A stretch of DNA of 64,000 bases from Mesodorylaimus sp. YZB2_4. Taxonomy: Eukaryota > Nematoda > Enoplea > Dorylaimida > Dorylaimidae. The position numbers and the translations under genes are program-made. Below the pieces are notes generated by a model. It worked only from the letters and a program-made list of their open reading frames with translations. It was not told the DNA's origin and did not search any database. Positions 54,446 through 62,808 of the stretch are shown here, in pieces (the first letter of the stretch is position 1; the number at the start of each line of letters is the position of its first letter). The stretch lies in contig JASANH010000728.1 of NCBI GenBank assembly GCA_030248295.1, positions 1 to 64,000 on the forward strand. Direction: 5' to 3'.

Positions 54446-55246
54446 GCCATCCGTCATTTTCGACATTACTTGTACGGCCAAGAGTTCACGGCATACACCG
54501 ATCATCAGCCCTTAGTCGGATGGTGGGGTAATACCAAGCGCGACCCCACAGTCGCTGATGAGCCCAGCAAGACCTTATCACGTATTTTCGAAAAGTTATT
54601 GGCCTATACGTTCACGCTTCGGTACCGCCCTGGTGCGTCCAATGGTAATGCTGATGCCCTTTCTCGCTTTCCCTTGGCCAACCCATCGCCGGAGGTTACG
54701 GTAGCCGTCCTGACGCGGGTCGCTGCCTCCGACCTCGATGATGACCACGCATTGTTTGGTCTACCCGCACAGCCGGACATGGTCCTGTCTGATGATGCGT
54801 CCAGCGAAGATGACACAGACGCGGAACCACCCGCCGCCCCTGACATAACTCGCGAAAACGTGTATGCTGCACAGAGAGCCGATGAAGCTTGGGCTGATCT
54901 GATTGCGTACCTGGATGGCACTATGTCCACAGACGACTTCCGCTACCTGGCCTTGCACGCTAATCCAGATACCCGGAACTTCCGCCTAGATGACGATGGA
55001 ATGCTGGTGCACGGAGGCCAGGATGGCATCTCACGCATCGTCTTACCTGCCTCTTTCATCGCCCAAGCTTTCTACCTGGAACACTCGCAGCCACTGGTAG
55101 CGCATCCAGGAGTAGATGCTACCGTGGAACGGGTCAAGGCAAAATACTTTTGGTGCACACTCGAGCCGGACATTCGACGCTTAGCCTCACAATGCCGGAC
55201 ATGCCTTCGCTGTAAAAAGCCGCTCATAACACGCGTGCGCAGCTGA
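54446..55246 (+). CDS. pol: G2 Pol part 3: RNase H end and integrase zinc domain
   Basis: It continues RNase H with AIRHFRHYLYGQEF and YTDHQPLVGW, then GNADALSRFP. An acidic linker follows. The integrase H-H-C-C zinc site follows with HSQPLVAHPG and CRTCLRCKKP. A TGA at 55244-55246 and a frame change just beyond it break the join to the catalytic core. Confidence 0.8.
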   Translation, partial: AIRHFRHYLYGQEFTAYTDHQPLVGWWGNTKRDPTVADEPSKTLSRIFEKLLAYTFTLRYRPGASNGNADALSRFPLANPSPEVTVAVLTRVAASDLDDDHALFGLPAQPDMVLSDDASSEDDTDAEPPAAPDITRENVYAAQRADEAWADLIAYLDGTMSTDDFRYLALHANPDTRNFRLDDDGMLVHGGQDGISRIVLPASFIAQAFYLEHSQPLVAHPGVDATVERVKAKYFWCTLEPDIRRLASQCRTCLRCKKPLITRVRS

Positions 55247-55872
55247 ATGCTGTATCCCCTCCGGGGCTCCCTTTCGAGCGGGTGGCCATGGACTGCATCG
55301 GCCCCCTCCCTACATCCTTTCGCGGGAATCGATATATCGTTGTCTTTGTATGCCCGTTCACCAAATACGTAGAGGCGTTTGCAGTGCCCGATATCCGCAT
55401 GAAACGAATCGTCCGATTATTCTTCGAAGGCATCGTTTGCCGCCACGGCCCACCCGCATTCATTTACAGTGACCGTGGAAAGGAATGGGCTAACTCGTTC
55501 ATGACGCAACTGACGCACGAACTCCGCATCAAACAAGGGGTCACTGCCCCTTACTCGCCATGGATGAATGGCCACGTGGAACGCCTAAATGCCATTATTG
55601 GATCTAAACTGGCTTTCTATGCGGCCACTGATCAGCGCAGCTGGGATCAATACTTGCCGCTCATTCTGTTTTCAATGCGTAATGCGACCTCCCGCAGCAC
55701 GGGCTACTCGCCCAACATGCTATTGTTCGGACGGGACTTGCGTCTGCCTTCCGACTTCGCCCAGAAATCTTCCGACAATGCCGACATGTCCACGACCTCA
55801 TATCTGGCCAAGATGCGCGATCGCCTTGCAATTCTGCACGAAGCGGCTCATCAAAGCATTCTGAAAACGTAG
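55247..55872 (+). CDS. pol: G2 Pol part 4: integrase catalytic core
   Basis: The DDE core has D in AMDCIGPLP, D in YSDRGKEW and E in GHVERLN. I counted 35 residues between the last two, as in DD35E integrases. The core is full length. It ends at TAG 55870-55872, and the same frame continues with the GPY/F module, so a CAG to TAG change is likely. Confidence 0.85.
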
Positions 55873-56319
55873 ACCAAACGAGCCCTGGCTTTTAACAAAA
55901 GGGCTCGCCCTCGCGAATTTCATGTGGGCGACGTGGTCTATGTACGTGTCCATTACCACCGACGAGGTGATTGTCACAAACTCGGATACCATTTTTATGG
56001 CCCATATCGCATAATCGCATTTGTTGGCGAGGTCACAGTCCAGTTGCAATTGTTGGATAATCCGGCCCGTGTCATCGAATCGCACGTAAACCATTTACGC
56101 CCGCCTGCTCAAGCCGCAGCGCCTAGGGCTTCGTTGACACTGGACGAGCCGATCTCTGACGACGAAGGCGATCCACCAGAGACCGCCAGGCCAGCGTCAC
56201 TGCGAGAGGGCCTTTCATCGGCACCCCCAGGTCAAGCCCCCGAACATGACACAAGCATTGCCGCATTTGCCGACGATTCGGCCACTACGGTCATTTCGCG
56301 TCCTAACGTGGCCACGTAG
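55873..56319 (+). CDS. pol: G2 Pol part 5: integrase GPY/F module and linker
   Basis: It has GDVVYVRVHYHRRG and FYGPYRIIAFVGEV, the GPY/F module that follows DDE integrase cores. An acidic, proline-rich linker ends at TAG 56317-56319. The frame then continues in phase into the PWWP-like part. Confidence 0.75.
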   Translation, partial: TKRALAFNKRARPREFHVGDVVYVRVHYHRRGDCHKLGYHFYGPYRIIAFVGEVTVQLQLLDNPARVIESHVNHLRPPAQAAAPRASLTLDEPISDDEGDPPETARPASLREGLSSAPPGQAPEHDTSIAAFADDSATTVISRPNVAT

Positions 56320-56715
56320 ACTGGCCACAATCCTGCCGCGCCAGCTGGAGGCACGTTGGATGCTCCTAGCGCGCATAAACTGGATCCATTTCCTCCTGGC
56401 TCCTTCATTTGGGCTAAGGTCCGCGGGTTCCAGCCAGCCCCAGCCAGGGTTATCACCGTGGACCGATATCTAACCGATACTGGCTCTTCGCGCCCACCTA
56501 ATGATGGTAGGATCGCAATCAAATTTTATGGCGATGCCACTCCATACGCGTTGGTCCCTCCAGCGGCCATCCAACCATATTTCGAATTTCGCGACCTCAT
56601 GAAACAGAAACATCCTCGCATCCGCACTGCTATGCGTTTGCTCGAGCAGGATGCTGCCACAGAGGAACTCATGGCCATGGTTCCACCATCGGGTCCTCCG
56701 TCTCCCCAGTTATGA
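56320..56715 (+). CDS. G2 Pol part 6: PWWP-like C-terminal domain
   Basis: It contains GSFIWAKVRGFQPAPARVI, where FQPAPARV stands in the place of the P-W-W-P box, then RIAIKFYGDATPYALVP, the aromatic strand. A helical tail follows (FRDLMKQKHPRIRTAMRLLEQ). The two W of the box are replaced, but the rest of the fold signature (W-A-K-x-R-G at the start, F-Y-G-D in the middle) is intact. It sits exactly where G1 has its PWWP domain, though the two polyproteins are otherwise clearly different. The stop is TGA at 56713-56715. Confidence 0.7.
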   Translation, partial: TGHNPAAPAGGTLDAPSAHKLDPFPPGSFIWAKVRGFQPAPARVITVDRYLTDTGSSRPPNDGRIAIKFYGDATPYALVPPAAIQPYFEFRDLMKQKHPRIRTAMRLLEQDAATEELMAMVPPSGPPSPQL

Positions 56716-57206
56716 GCCTTCTGTCGTACTTCTACTTGTACAGTTTAATGTTTCCCCATGCAGGTACTTACTCAGCGTACCCGTCCTATATCATGCTGTG
56801 TTTCATGCCATGTATCAAAGCATTTTGCGCCGTTTTCGCGCGTCCATGACGTAATGAGGGCCATCACATCCCAAACTATCTCAGTCAGCCGCTCAACCTC
56901 TGCCCGGGCATCCTTCGTCACCCTCCGCCACCGCCGACATTGACCTCGATACTGACCCAGGCGATTACATCATCTTTATTGACTCCCCCACCACCACCTC
57001 CATGAACTGACCACCCCATCCAGGCCAGCGCCCCGAAGCTGTCATGTGAACATTTATCGCGATATGTCGCCCTGTTTGAGCTTGTATTGTGTAGTGTGTT
57101 TTTTACGTGTACGTTATCGCGTGTTTCCTTTCTTCTTTATTTTTTTTTCGGTTTTTGTTTGTCCTTTTTTGGATCCGATAGGGGCCATCGGATCTGAGGA
57201 GGGGGA
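56716..57206. other. G2 region between pol and 3' LTR, polypurine tract at its end
   Basis: There is no gene. The last bases before the LTR, GAGGAGGGGGA (57196-57206), are the polypurine tract. Confidence 0.6.
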
Positions 57207-57398
57207 TGTGGGCCAGCCGTCGGTTCCTCTAGGTGTCTCACCGTCGCCAACCCCCTTCGCCCTAAGGCAGGGGCGGGGCTGGACTGCGGCCGAGCCGAGC
57301 GGACCCGTCGTCTGTCCTGGGGCTTGTTCAGTCTCGTTTTTGGACTCATCGTTGTTGGTGCGTGTGAATAAACGCTACATTCGCAAGCCCCAACCACA
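57207..57398 (+). repeat. G2 3' LTR
   Basis: This 192-bp copy differs from the 5' LTR at one base (57235). It is followed by the TATG duplication at 57399-57402. Confidence 0.95.
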
Positions 57399-57402
57399 TA
57401 TG
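57399..57402. other. Target-site duplication of G2 (right)
   Basis: TATG follows ACCACA at the LTR end and matches 49670-49673. Confidence 0.85.
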
Positions 57403-58392
57403 CGAGCCCCACTCATCCCTCGATTAGTCATTTGCGCGCAGAGGGTGCCTGTAAGGTTTATATGTCGTGCGTTGGAAAGTCATATAATAAATAGTTGGCT
57501 GCAGGGTGAAAAGGGTTCACAAGGAGCATTTTCACTTCCATGTTTTCCAGTGCGTGTTCATATTCTTTGTTGCGGCCCAACTTTTAAAACCCGCTCGAAG
57601 CAAGACTGGTGTCTGCTGTTTTGTTCGCTAAAATCTGCGTTTTTTCAGGGAGGTAGATTTATATTCTCACTGTCATTTCTTTTGGATCGCTGGAATCGAT
57701 TTTGATCCAATGCCTCGCCACACTGGTTTTTCGTACTATGCCATGGTCGCATGTTTCGACACTGGCTTGGCCATGAATCTGGCTCAAGCGTGTGGAATGG
57801 CCAGCGCGACCTGGCCAAATTTATCCAAAACGCAGCAAGACGTTTATAAGTAAGAAGCGAGAAATCTTCGTCAACAAGTACGTCAGTAGAAATCGCAGGA
57901 AATGTGCTATTTAATCATTTTTTCAAGCTTCAGCTGGTTTTTTGTTTTTCCAATAGTTTGAAAATGCCTTTGTTTCATTGGGTGTCGTTTTTTCCATGGC
58001 TTGAATCCTGTAGTTTATTCAACCTAAAGATTTAATTTTTTGTCTGGTTTTAGCCTTGTTTGCAATATCACTGCAAAATTAAAACATTAAGTAAATAGCT
58101 TGATTAACTAGTTGTAATCATAAAGAAATTGGGTTTCTTTATCAGTACTAGCCCTATTCATAGGAATTTTAGGGCACTTTCTTCATATCTATTTTAAATT
58201 TCCTCAAATAAAATCCTTTCAGGCTGACAAACTTCAGGTGTCTATTAACTTTAAAACCTGGCGCTACTGTTGTCAGCCTGTCGAGGATTTTGCTTGCAAT
58301 CAACCGTTCACCCCTACATGCTATGTAACTCGTTCTGAATTCTCACTTGCGGATTCTTTTGGATACCTATGTCTAGCCCTAGGAACTTTGCC
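57403..58392. other. No gene seen
   Basis: Only short frames are present. The flank continues the sequence interrupted by G2. Confidence 0.35.
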
Positions 58393-58690
58393 ATATGTTC
58401 CAGTTTGAAGAGAGGTGAATCAAGTGCATTTCTTAGCTTGCGCATGTTTTTGTTTAAGAAGAGGTGAATCAGGTGCCCTGGCCAATATCCCCGTTGGATA
58501 GAAGGGTACAGTACTTTATTTTTGGGCCTAGTTTGCCTCATGTTTCAGTTTGAGAAGGTATGAATGAAGTGCACTTGACAGCTTCTTCCTTGTGTCAATT
58601 TGAGAAGAAATGAACGTAGTGCACTAGATATATACTAGTAAGCTTACTCTATATTTTAGTTTGATAAGAGCTGGATGAGGCACCCTGACC
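58393..58690 (+). repeat. Degenerate minisatellite, about five units
   Basis: Units of roughly 52-95 bp share a core close to CAGTTTGAGAAGAGGTGAAT followed by GAAGTGCAC. Core starts are near 58400, 58450, 58543, 58597 and 58656. The same unit occurs at 36205-36250 and 38185-38245, at the inner edges of the large palindrome, and at 36330-36390. Short frames here only reflect the repeat. Confidence 0.65.
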
Positions 58691-60412
58691 AATTTCCTCG
58701 TCTTAGGCGAGTATACTGTATGCGCTGCGCGTATACTGCAGGACACTACCAACTGATGGGACACAGGTGGTGTTTGCAGTGGTGGAGCACTTATTTTTGA
58801 AGCAGAATTTGCTGCTGCATTCCAATCTGATTTATGGGCCTCCAATAGTTGTAAAAGGTCATTTTGACCGCTGGAAAGCATGAGATGGCACTCGCCAAAG
58901 ACTAAACAGTTGTCAAACATTGGTGGCCCAGCCGACACAGCGCTCTCTTGCGGCATGCTGACCTACATTCTAACAATAGACAGGTGGTGTTGGCGCTCAC
59001 TTTTTTGGTTGATAGTGCATCATAGAGAGAGCAAAAATTTCTTCAGGCTCAGACAGGAAAAAAATTGAGCAGCAAATGGCCATCCATAGAGGTCAACCGC
59101 AGCCTAGGGGGAGGGAATCAGCAAAAAGTGGTCAGCTGCGGTCAGGAGAGGGGGAGGGGCAGCGGCCAATGATCGACCACAGCAAGTTTTCAAATTTGTA
59201 ATTACAAAGCCAACTTTTTTTATCTCCACCAGTAGTGCGCGCTCAAGCCTTCAAATTTTTTTGTCTTTTTTTCTTTAGTTGTTCGTTCTTGATAATGGAG
59301 TTTTCATTTCATCAGGATCTTTATTCCCAACTAGAATGGGGGGACAGGGAAAAGAAGGGAGGCGATGGTTCAATTTTGTTGAGGGCATTGGTCGTGTATT
59401 GTTTGGGGAAGCAAGCCTCACTTTGAGAACAAAGTTGTGTCTTGACTGAGGACGGCAGTTTGGAAAGTCCGTCGCTGCCTTTGCACACGGGGTCTGGGGA
59501 CTCACCCAGTACTGTCAAGTGGCGGACGGTGGACGCCTGACGAATAGAGAATCAGGAGACTAGTTCTCGAACACCAGTTGGGAAGAAACCCTCCCTTCTC
59601 GCCTAGTATTATCCTGGGACGCTGCTTCTGGCACAGGATGCCCTAATGTGGAGTTGCTCCTAGTGGAGACACGCAGGGGGAAGCTGCCATGATATCTGGC
59701 CACCTCACTGCCTCACTTATCATAACATGACTGCAGGTTGGAAATCCTGAAGGGGAACTGGGACGGCGCGAGACCCAACCCACAAATTTTTTTAAAAATA
59801 TATGGAAAGTTATAAGGAAAGTTCATTGAGGCTTTTACAAGACAAAAATCAGTTCCATGAATCAAAAAGAGATTTGTCTTCGAAGGAGAAGGTATTTTGT
59901 CTCAAGGAACTATAGGCTGCATTTCACAAAACTGCACTAAAAGGGGGTATGGCTGAAGTGGTCGACCATTTTTAAGGGGCCCAGCGGAAAATGGTCGGCA
60001 TGCGGTCAGGGGGAAGTGGGGTCAAAAATCGAGAGTTTTTGCAGTTAAGCTTCATGTACAGCCCCTAGTTGGCTGGTTGCTTTTATTCTCTTGCTTGACA
60101 CATATGCTCCGATGTTGGCAAGCAGTACATAGTTAGAAGCAATGAGCGGGTTGACCATATTTTTATATGCTGCAGCGACTCATACAGGGTAGGGTTTTTC
60201 CTGTGGCTGCGCCTGCCGTAGTGAGCTTAGCCTGCGCATTTTCGAAGTTGACAACAGGAGTAGTTTAGCTGAAAGCTATGTATACTTTGGTGAAACACTT
60301 TCTGCATGTGGTCCATTGCTCAGAAAAGTTATCTGGAAATGAAAGCAGCTGCCTCTTACTTAGCTGATTAGCAGGCTTGTAGGATTCCTCAAGTTGGTTA
60401 ACATATTTCGTA
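58691..60412. other. No gene seen; GGTCA-rich patches
   Basis: Two patches (59105-59170 and 59955-60030) have several GGTCA/TGGTCG words. The other frames have no domain. Confidence 0.35.
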
Positions 60413-60961
60413 ATGCAGCTCATCAGAAGTCGGAGTGAAATTTTCAGTACTTCTTTCAAGAATGTTTATCACTACGCCATGTTACAACCAGTGTTTGATG
60501 AAATTGAAAAAGACGCGGGTGTGAAGTTTTCTGAGGGGCTACCAAGTATGGACGACATTGAACCCAACTCACTTTTGGTCTTGGACGATTTGTTCCCTCA
60601 GCTGGCTCAAAACAAAGACCTGGTGGATTTGTCTTGCGTCAAGTCGCACCACCAGAATATAAATGTGATTTTCATTACCCAGTCATTTTTCTACGATTCA
60701 AAAGTTATGCGTTGTGTGACGAGAAATTCACACTATGTGGTGCTATTCAAGTCGCCGAGGATGGCAGCTGTAGTCGAACAACTGTCCCGTCAGATTTGGC
60801 CCCAAAAGCCCAACTACCTGCTCGATGCTTATAACAAAGCCACGAGGGATAAACCATACAGCTACTTGTTTTTGAATTTGCATCCTAGCGCTGACGAGAA
60901 ACTAGCCGTGCTCTCTAATATCTTGCCTTCTGAGAATGATTATCCACATGTTTTTATATAA
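60413..60961 (+). CDS. Polinton-type packaging ATPase (HerA/FtsK class), 5'-truncated
   Basis: This 182-residue frame has the FtsK/HerA-type packaging ATPase pattern: a hydrophobic Walker B, NSLLVLDDLFPQLAQNK, then VKSHHQNINVIFITQSFF, a sensor-like strand with Gln. The block QPVFDEIEKDAG also fits the region just after the Walker A of Polinton and adenovirus-like ATPases. The P-loop (G-x4-G-K-S/T) itself is missing. I saw none in the ~500 bp upstream, so the N-terminus is lost or on an undetected exon. Such ATPases move genome DNA into capsids. Confidence 0.65.
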   Translation: MQLIRSRSEIFSTSFKNVYHYAMLQPVFDEIEKDAGVKFSEGLPSMDDIEPNSLLVLDDLFPQLAQNKDLVDLSCVKSHHQNINVIFITQSFFYDSKVMRCVTRNSHYVVLFKSPRMAAVVEQLSRQIWPQKPNYLLDAYNKATRDKPYSYLFLNLHPSADEKLAVLSNILPSENDYPHVFI

Positions 60962-60997
60962 GTGTGAGTGTGAGCTTTGTAAATAATATTTTTTGAA

Positions 60998-61456
60998 ATG
61001 GAAAAGTCGTTACGTGAATTGAAAATTTTGTACTACAGTACGAATAAAGTGGTAAAGCAAATTTTGTCTCAAGCTTCTGATCAGTTGGTGCTAGCCATTG
61101 CTGAGCTGGCATTGAATATTTTGCATAACGATAATTTGAACATAAGTAATAAGGACAAAACCAAATTAGTCAAGTACCGCCGCCCACTCTTGGTACTGAG
61201 CGATCGTAACGACACCTTGGCCAGGAAAAGACATTTGATTAGAGCAAAAGTATATCGATTTGTGCCACTGACATTGCAAGTATCTATTCCCTATGTCGAG
61301 AGAAATGGTGTTCGTGCCGCTGGCCGAGTGGAAACGCTTGAAAGATCAGCAGACACCACCGAGGGTACAACAGACCCAACAGGTCCATTCGTCAGTGCCC
61401 TCCCAGTCCATCACCGAAATCGAGCAAGAGAAGACGGACGCAAAACCAAAAACTGA
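60998..61456 (+). CDS. Small Polinton-like protein, helical and basic, unknown role
   Basis: The first ~95 residues carry a helix-rich block (LVLAIAELALNILHNDN), then a basic stretch with KLVKYRRPLLVLSDRN and RKRHLIRAKVYRF. This resembles the small conserved Polinton and adintovirus ORF with A-x-N-x-L, K-x-K and R-K-R-x-L. The rest overlaps the next gene in another frame and looks unstructured, so the true end may be near residue 95. It lies 36 bp after the ATPase on the same strand, suggesting one late-gene block. Confidence 0.4.
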   Translation: MEKSLRELKILYYSTNKVVKQILSQASDQLVLAIAELALNILHNDNLNISNKDKTKLVKYRRPLLVLSDRNDTLARKRHLIRAKVYRFVPLTLQVSIPYVERNGVRAAGRVETLERSADTTEGTTDPTGPFVSALPVHHRNRAREDGRKTKN

Positions 61457-61730
61457 TCTGATTGCTCTGTTACCGAAAGGGTACCGCGCACGAGCCACCA
61501 TTGTGTTACATTATCTTTCTCCTTACATAGATTCTGATAACCGTGTCGTATTTCCTGGTGGTATGACAGGCGCTCATGTCATTGATTATTTACGTTATGT
61601 TTTGAATTCTATTCCAACCCACCCACCGCCGCACATTGAACAGTTTATACAACTGATGAAAACTTCAGGTGTGCCTGATAGTGTACTATATCGTTGTCAC
61701 AAGAATGTGTCCAACTGGTTAACGTTTTAA
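61293..61730 (+). CDS. Small Polinton-like protein, unknown role
   Basis: This 145-residue frame overlaps the preceding ORF by 164 bp. The start EMVFVPLAEWKRLKD is a short hydrophobic V-P motif, then there is a low-complexity Gln/Ser linker. A C-terminal domain at residues ~55-145 begins LLPKGYRARATIVLHYL. Similar V-P-start, L-L-P-K-x2-R proteins are common next to Polinton ATPases. I do not know the function. Confidence 0.4.
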   Translation: MSREMVFVPLAEWKRLKDQQTPPRVQQTQQVHSSVPSQSITEIEQEKTDAKPKTDLIALLPKGYRARATIVLHYLSPYIDSDNRVVFPGGMTGAHVIDYLRYVLNSIPTHPPPHIEQFIQLMKTSGVPDSVLYRCHKNVSNWLTF

Positions 61731-61839
61731 AAATAAATTTGAAAATGAGAAAGCTGAGTGGTGTACTCGCATAAATGGAAATGAAAGAGAGCACAAAATG
61801 AATATAAGTCACTGCAAAATACTTTAGAACCAATTAAAA

Positions 61840-62707
61840 ATGTTTTTCCAAAAGTTGATTCTGCTTGCAATCGTCAATTATATATCTGCCAGTTGCTACT
61901 GTCGTAAAACAGAAATACGTTGTCAGGGGGCCATTTCGTATGATTCAGTAAGGAAAGAAACGTGTTTTAATTCTGCTCAAAGTATAGTTATCGACTCTGG
62001 TTTATCAGTAGCCGACTGTTCAGCATGGACGAATGAGAATAGGCCAATTGTGATCATGGATTCGACTCTGTGCTCATGTCTACCCAAGGCACAATGTGTC
62101 GGCTGCACTTGTTCGTCGAGTAGCACCACTTCTTCACCAATCCAACCCATCACCACTTCAAGCAGTGGAACCAGTCAGACTCCGCCGACCACTACTACAA
62201 ATTCTACTGACAGTGGGCCTGATGATTCAGCCACTGCATCAATGTACAGGTGCTTTATGTTTATACTCTCATTCTATAGTTTGTCCTCTTTAGAGCTGCC
62301 GGATCGACGGTCGGGATCATGATTATAGTTGTAGTCATAATAGCAGTTTATTTCATTATACGTCGACGGTATGCTAGGATGAAAGGGATTATTATTGGAC
62401 CTCTAATGGTAAAAATTATGTTTTCAGCCGACGGCAGCAACAAGTACCAAATGTCCCACCTGCAAGATACTTTGTAAACCCACAGCTGGAAGAAGCAAAC
62501 GCAGAACCAATGGTCGTGATCAATCCAGTGTACAATCCAGACCCACCTGATCATGAGAGAAGTAAGTGTAGTAAGACTTTTTTCCTAGCCACAACATTTA
62601 TGTTTCTAGTTCAACTAATTGAAAATGAGAGAGAAGAAGAAGACGGAGCCCATAACTTACGTCGTAGTGGCCGTATAAGGAAATTGCCTGGTCGTTACAC
62701 GCCTTGA
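61840..62707 (+). CDS. Spliced type I membrane glycoprotein, four exons
   Basis: Exons by eye: 61840-62249, 62294-62368, 62428-62561, 62610-62707, with GT-AG introns of 44, 59 and 48 bp. The product has a signal peptide (about residues 1-18, hydrophobic, ending SASC), a Cys-rich ectodomain of about 75 residues with a C-x-C-x10-C-like pattern, and a Ser/Thr/Pro mucin-like stalk (~90-130). One membrane segment (IMIIVVVIIAVYFII) with an Arg-rich stop-transfer follows. The cytoplasmic tail holds VYNPDPP and ends LRRSGRIRKLPGRYTP. Without splicing the frame runs out 24 codons after exon 1. Its place inside a Polinton-like gene block suggests an element-encoded surface protein; a host gene is possible. 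Confidence 0.6.
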
Positions 62708-62808
62708 TTTTGTTTATGCTTTTTTTTTGTTCTATGCACTTTCTTGGCATTTGAGAGAAGACAACAACTTTTTGAACTAGTCTCGTTATATTTCCATCAA
62801 ACACGACA

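Larger units (their letters stand above)
49674..57398 (+). mobile_element. Ty3/gypsy LTR retrotransposon G2, complete but broken
   Basis: The two 192-bp LTRs (49674-49865 and 57207-57398) differ at one base (G/T at 49702 versus 57235). The TATG on each side (49670-49673, 57399-57402) is a clear 4-bp target duplication. Gag, protease, RT, RNase H, integrase and a PWWP-like tail follow in order. The coding region has in-frame stops at 51453, 52128, 54443, 55870 and 56317 and frameshifts near 53527 and 55250. The young LTR pair and the broken frames do not fit a simple decay clock. Confidence 0.95.

Noticed and set aside
57046-57705. 219-codon plus-strand frame across the G2 3' LTR
   Set aside because: It runs from the G2 3' untranslated part through the LTR into the flank, and its product is the translated LTR.
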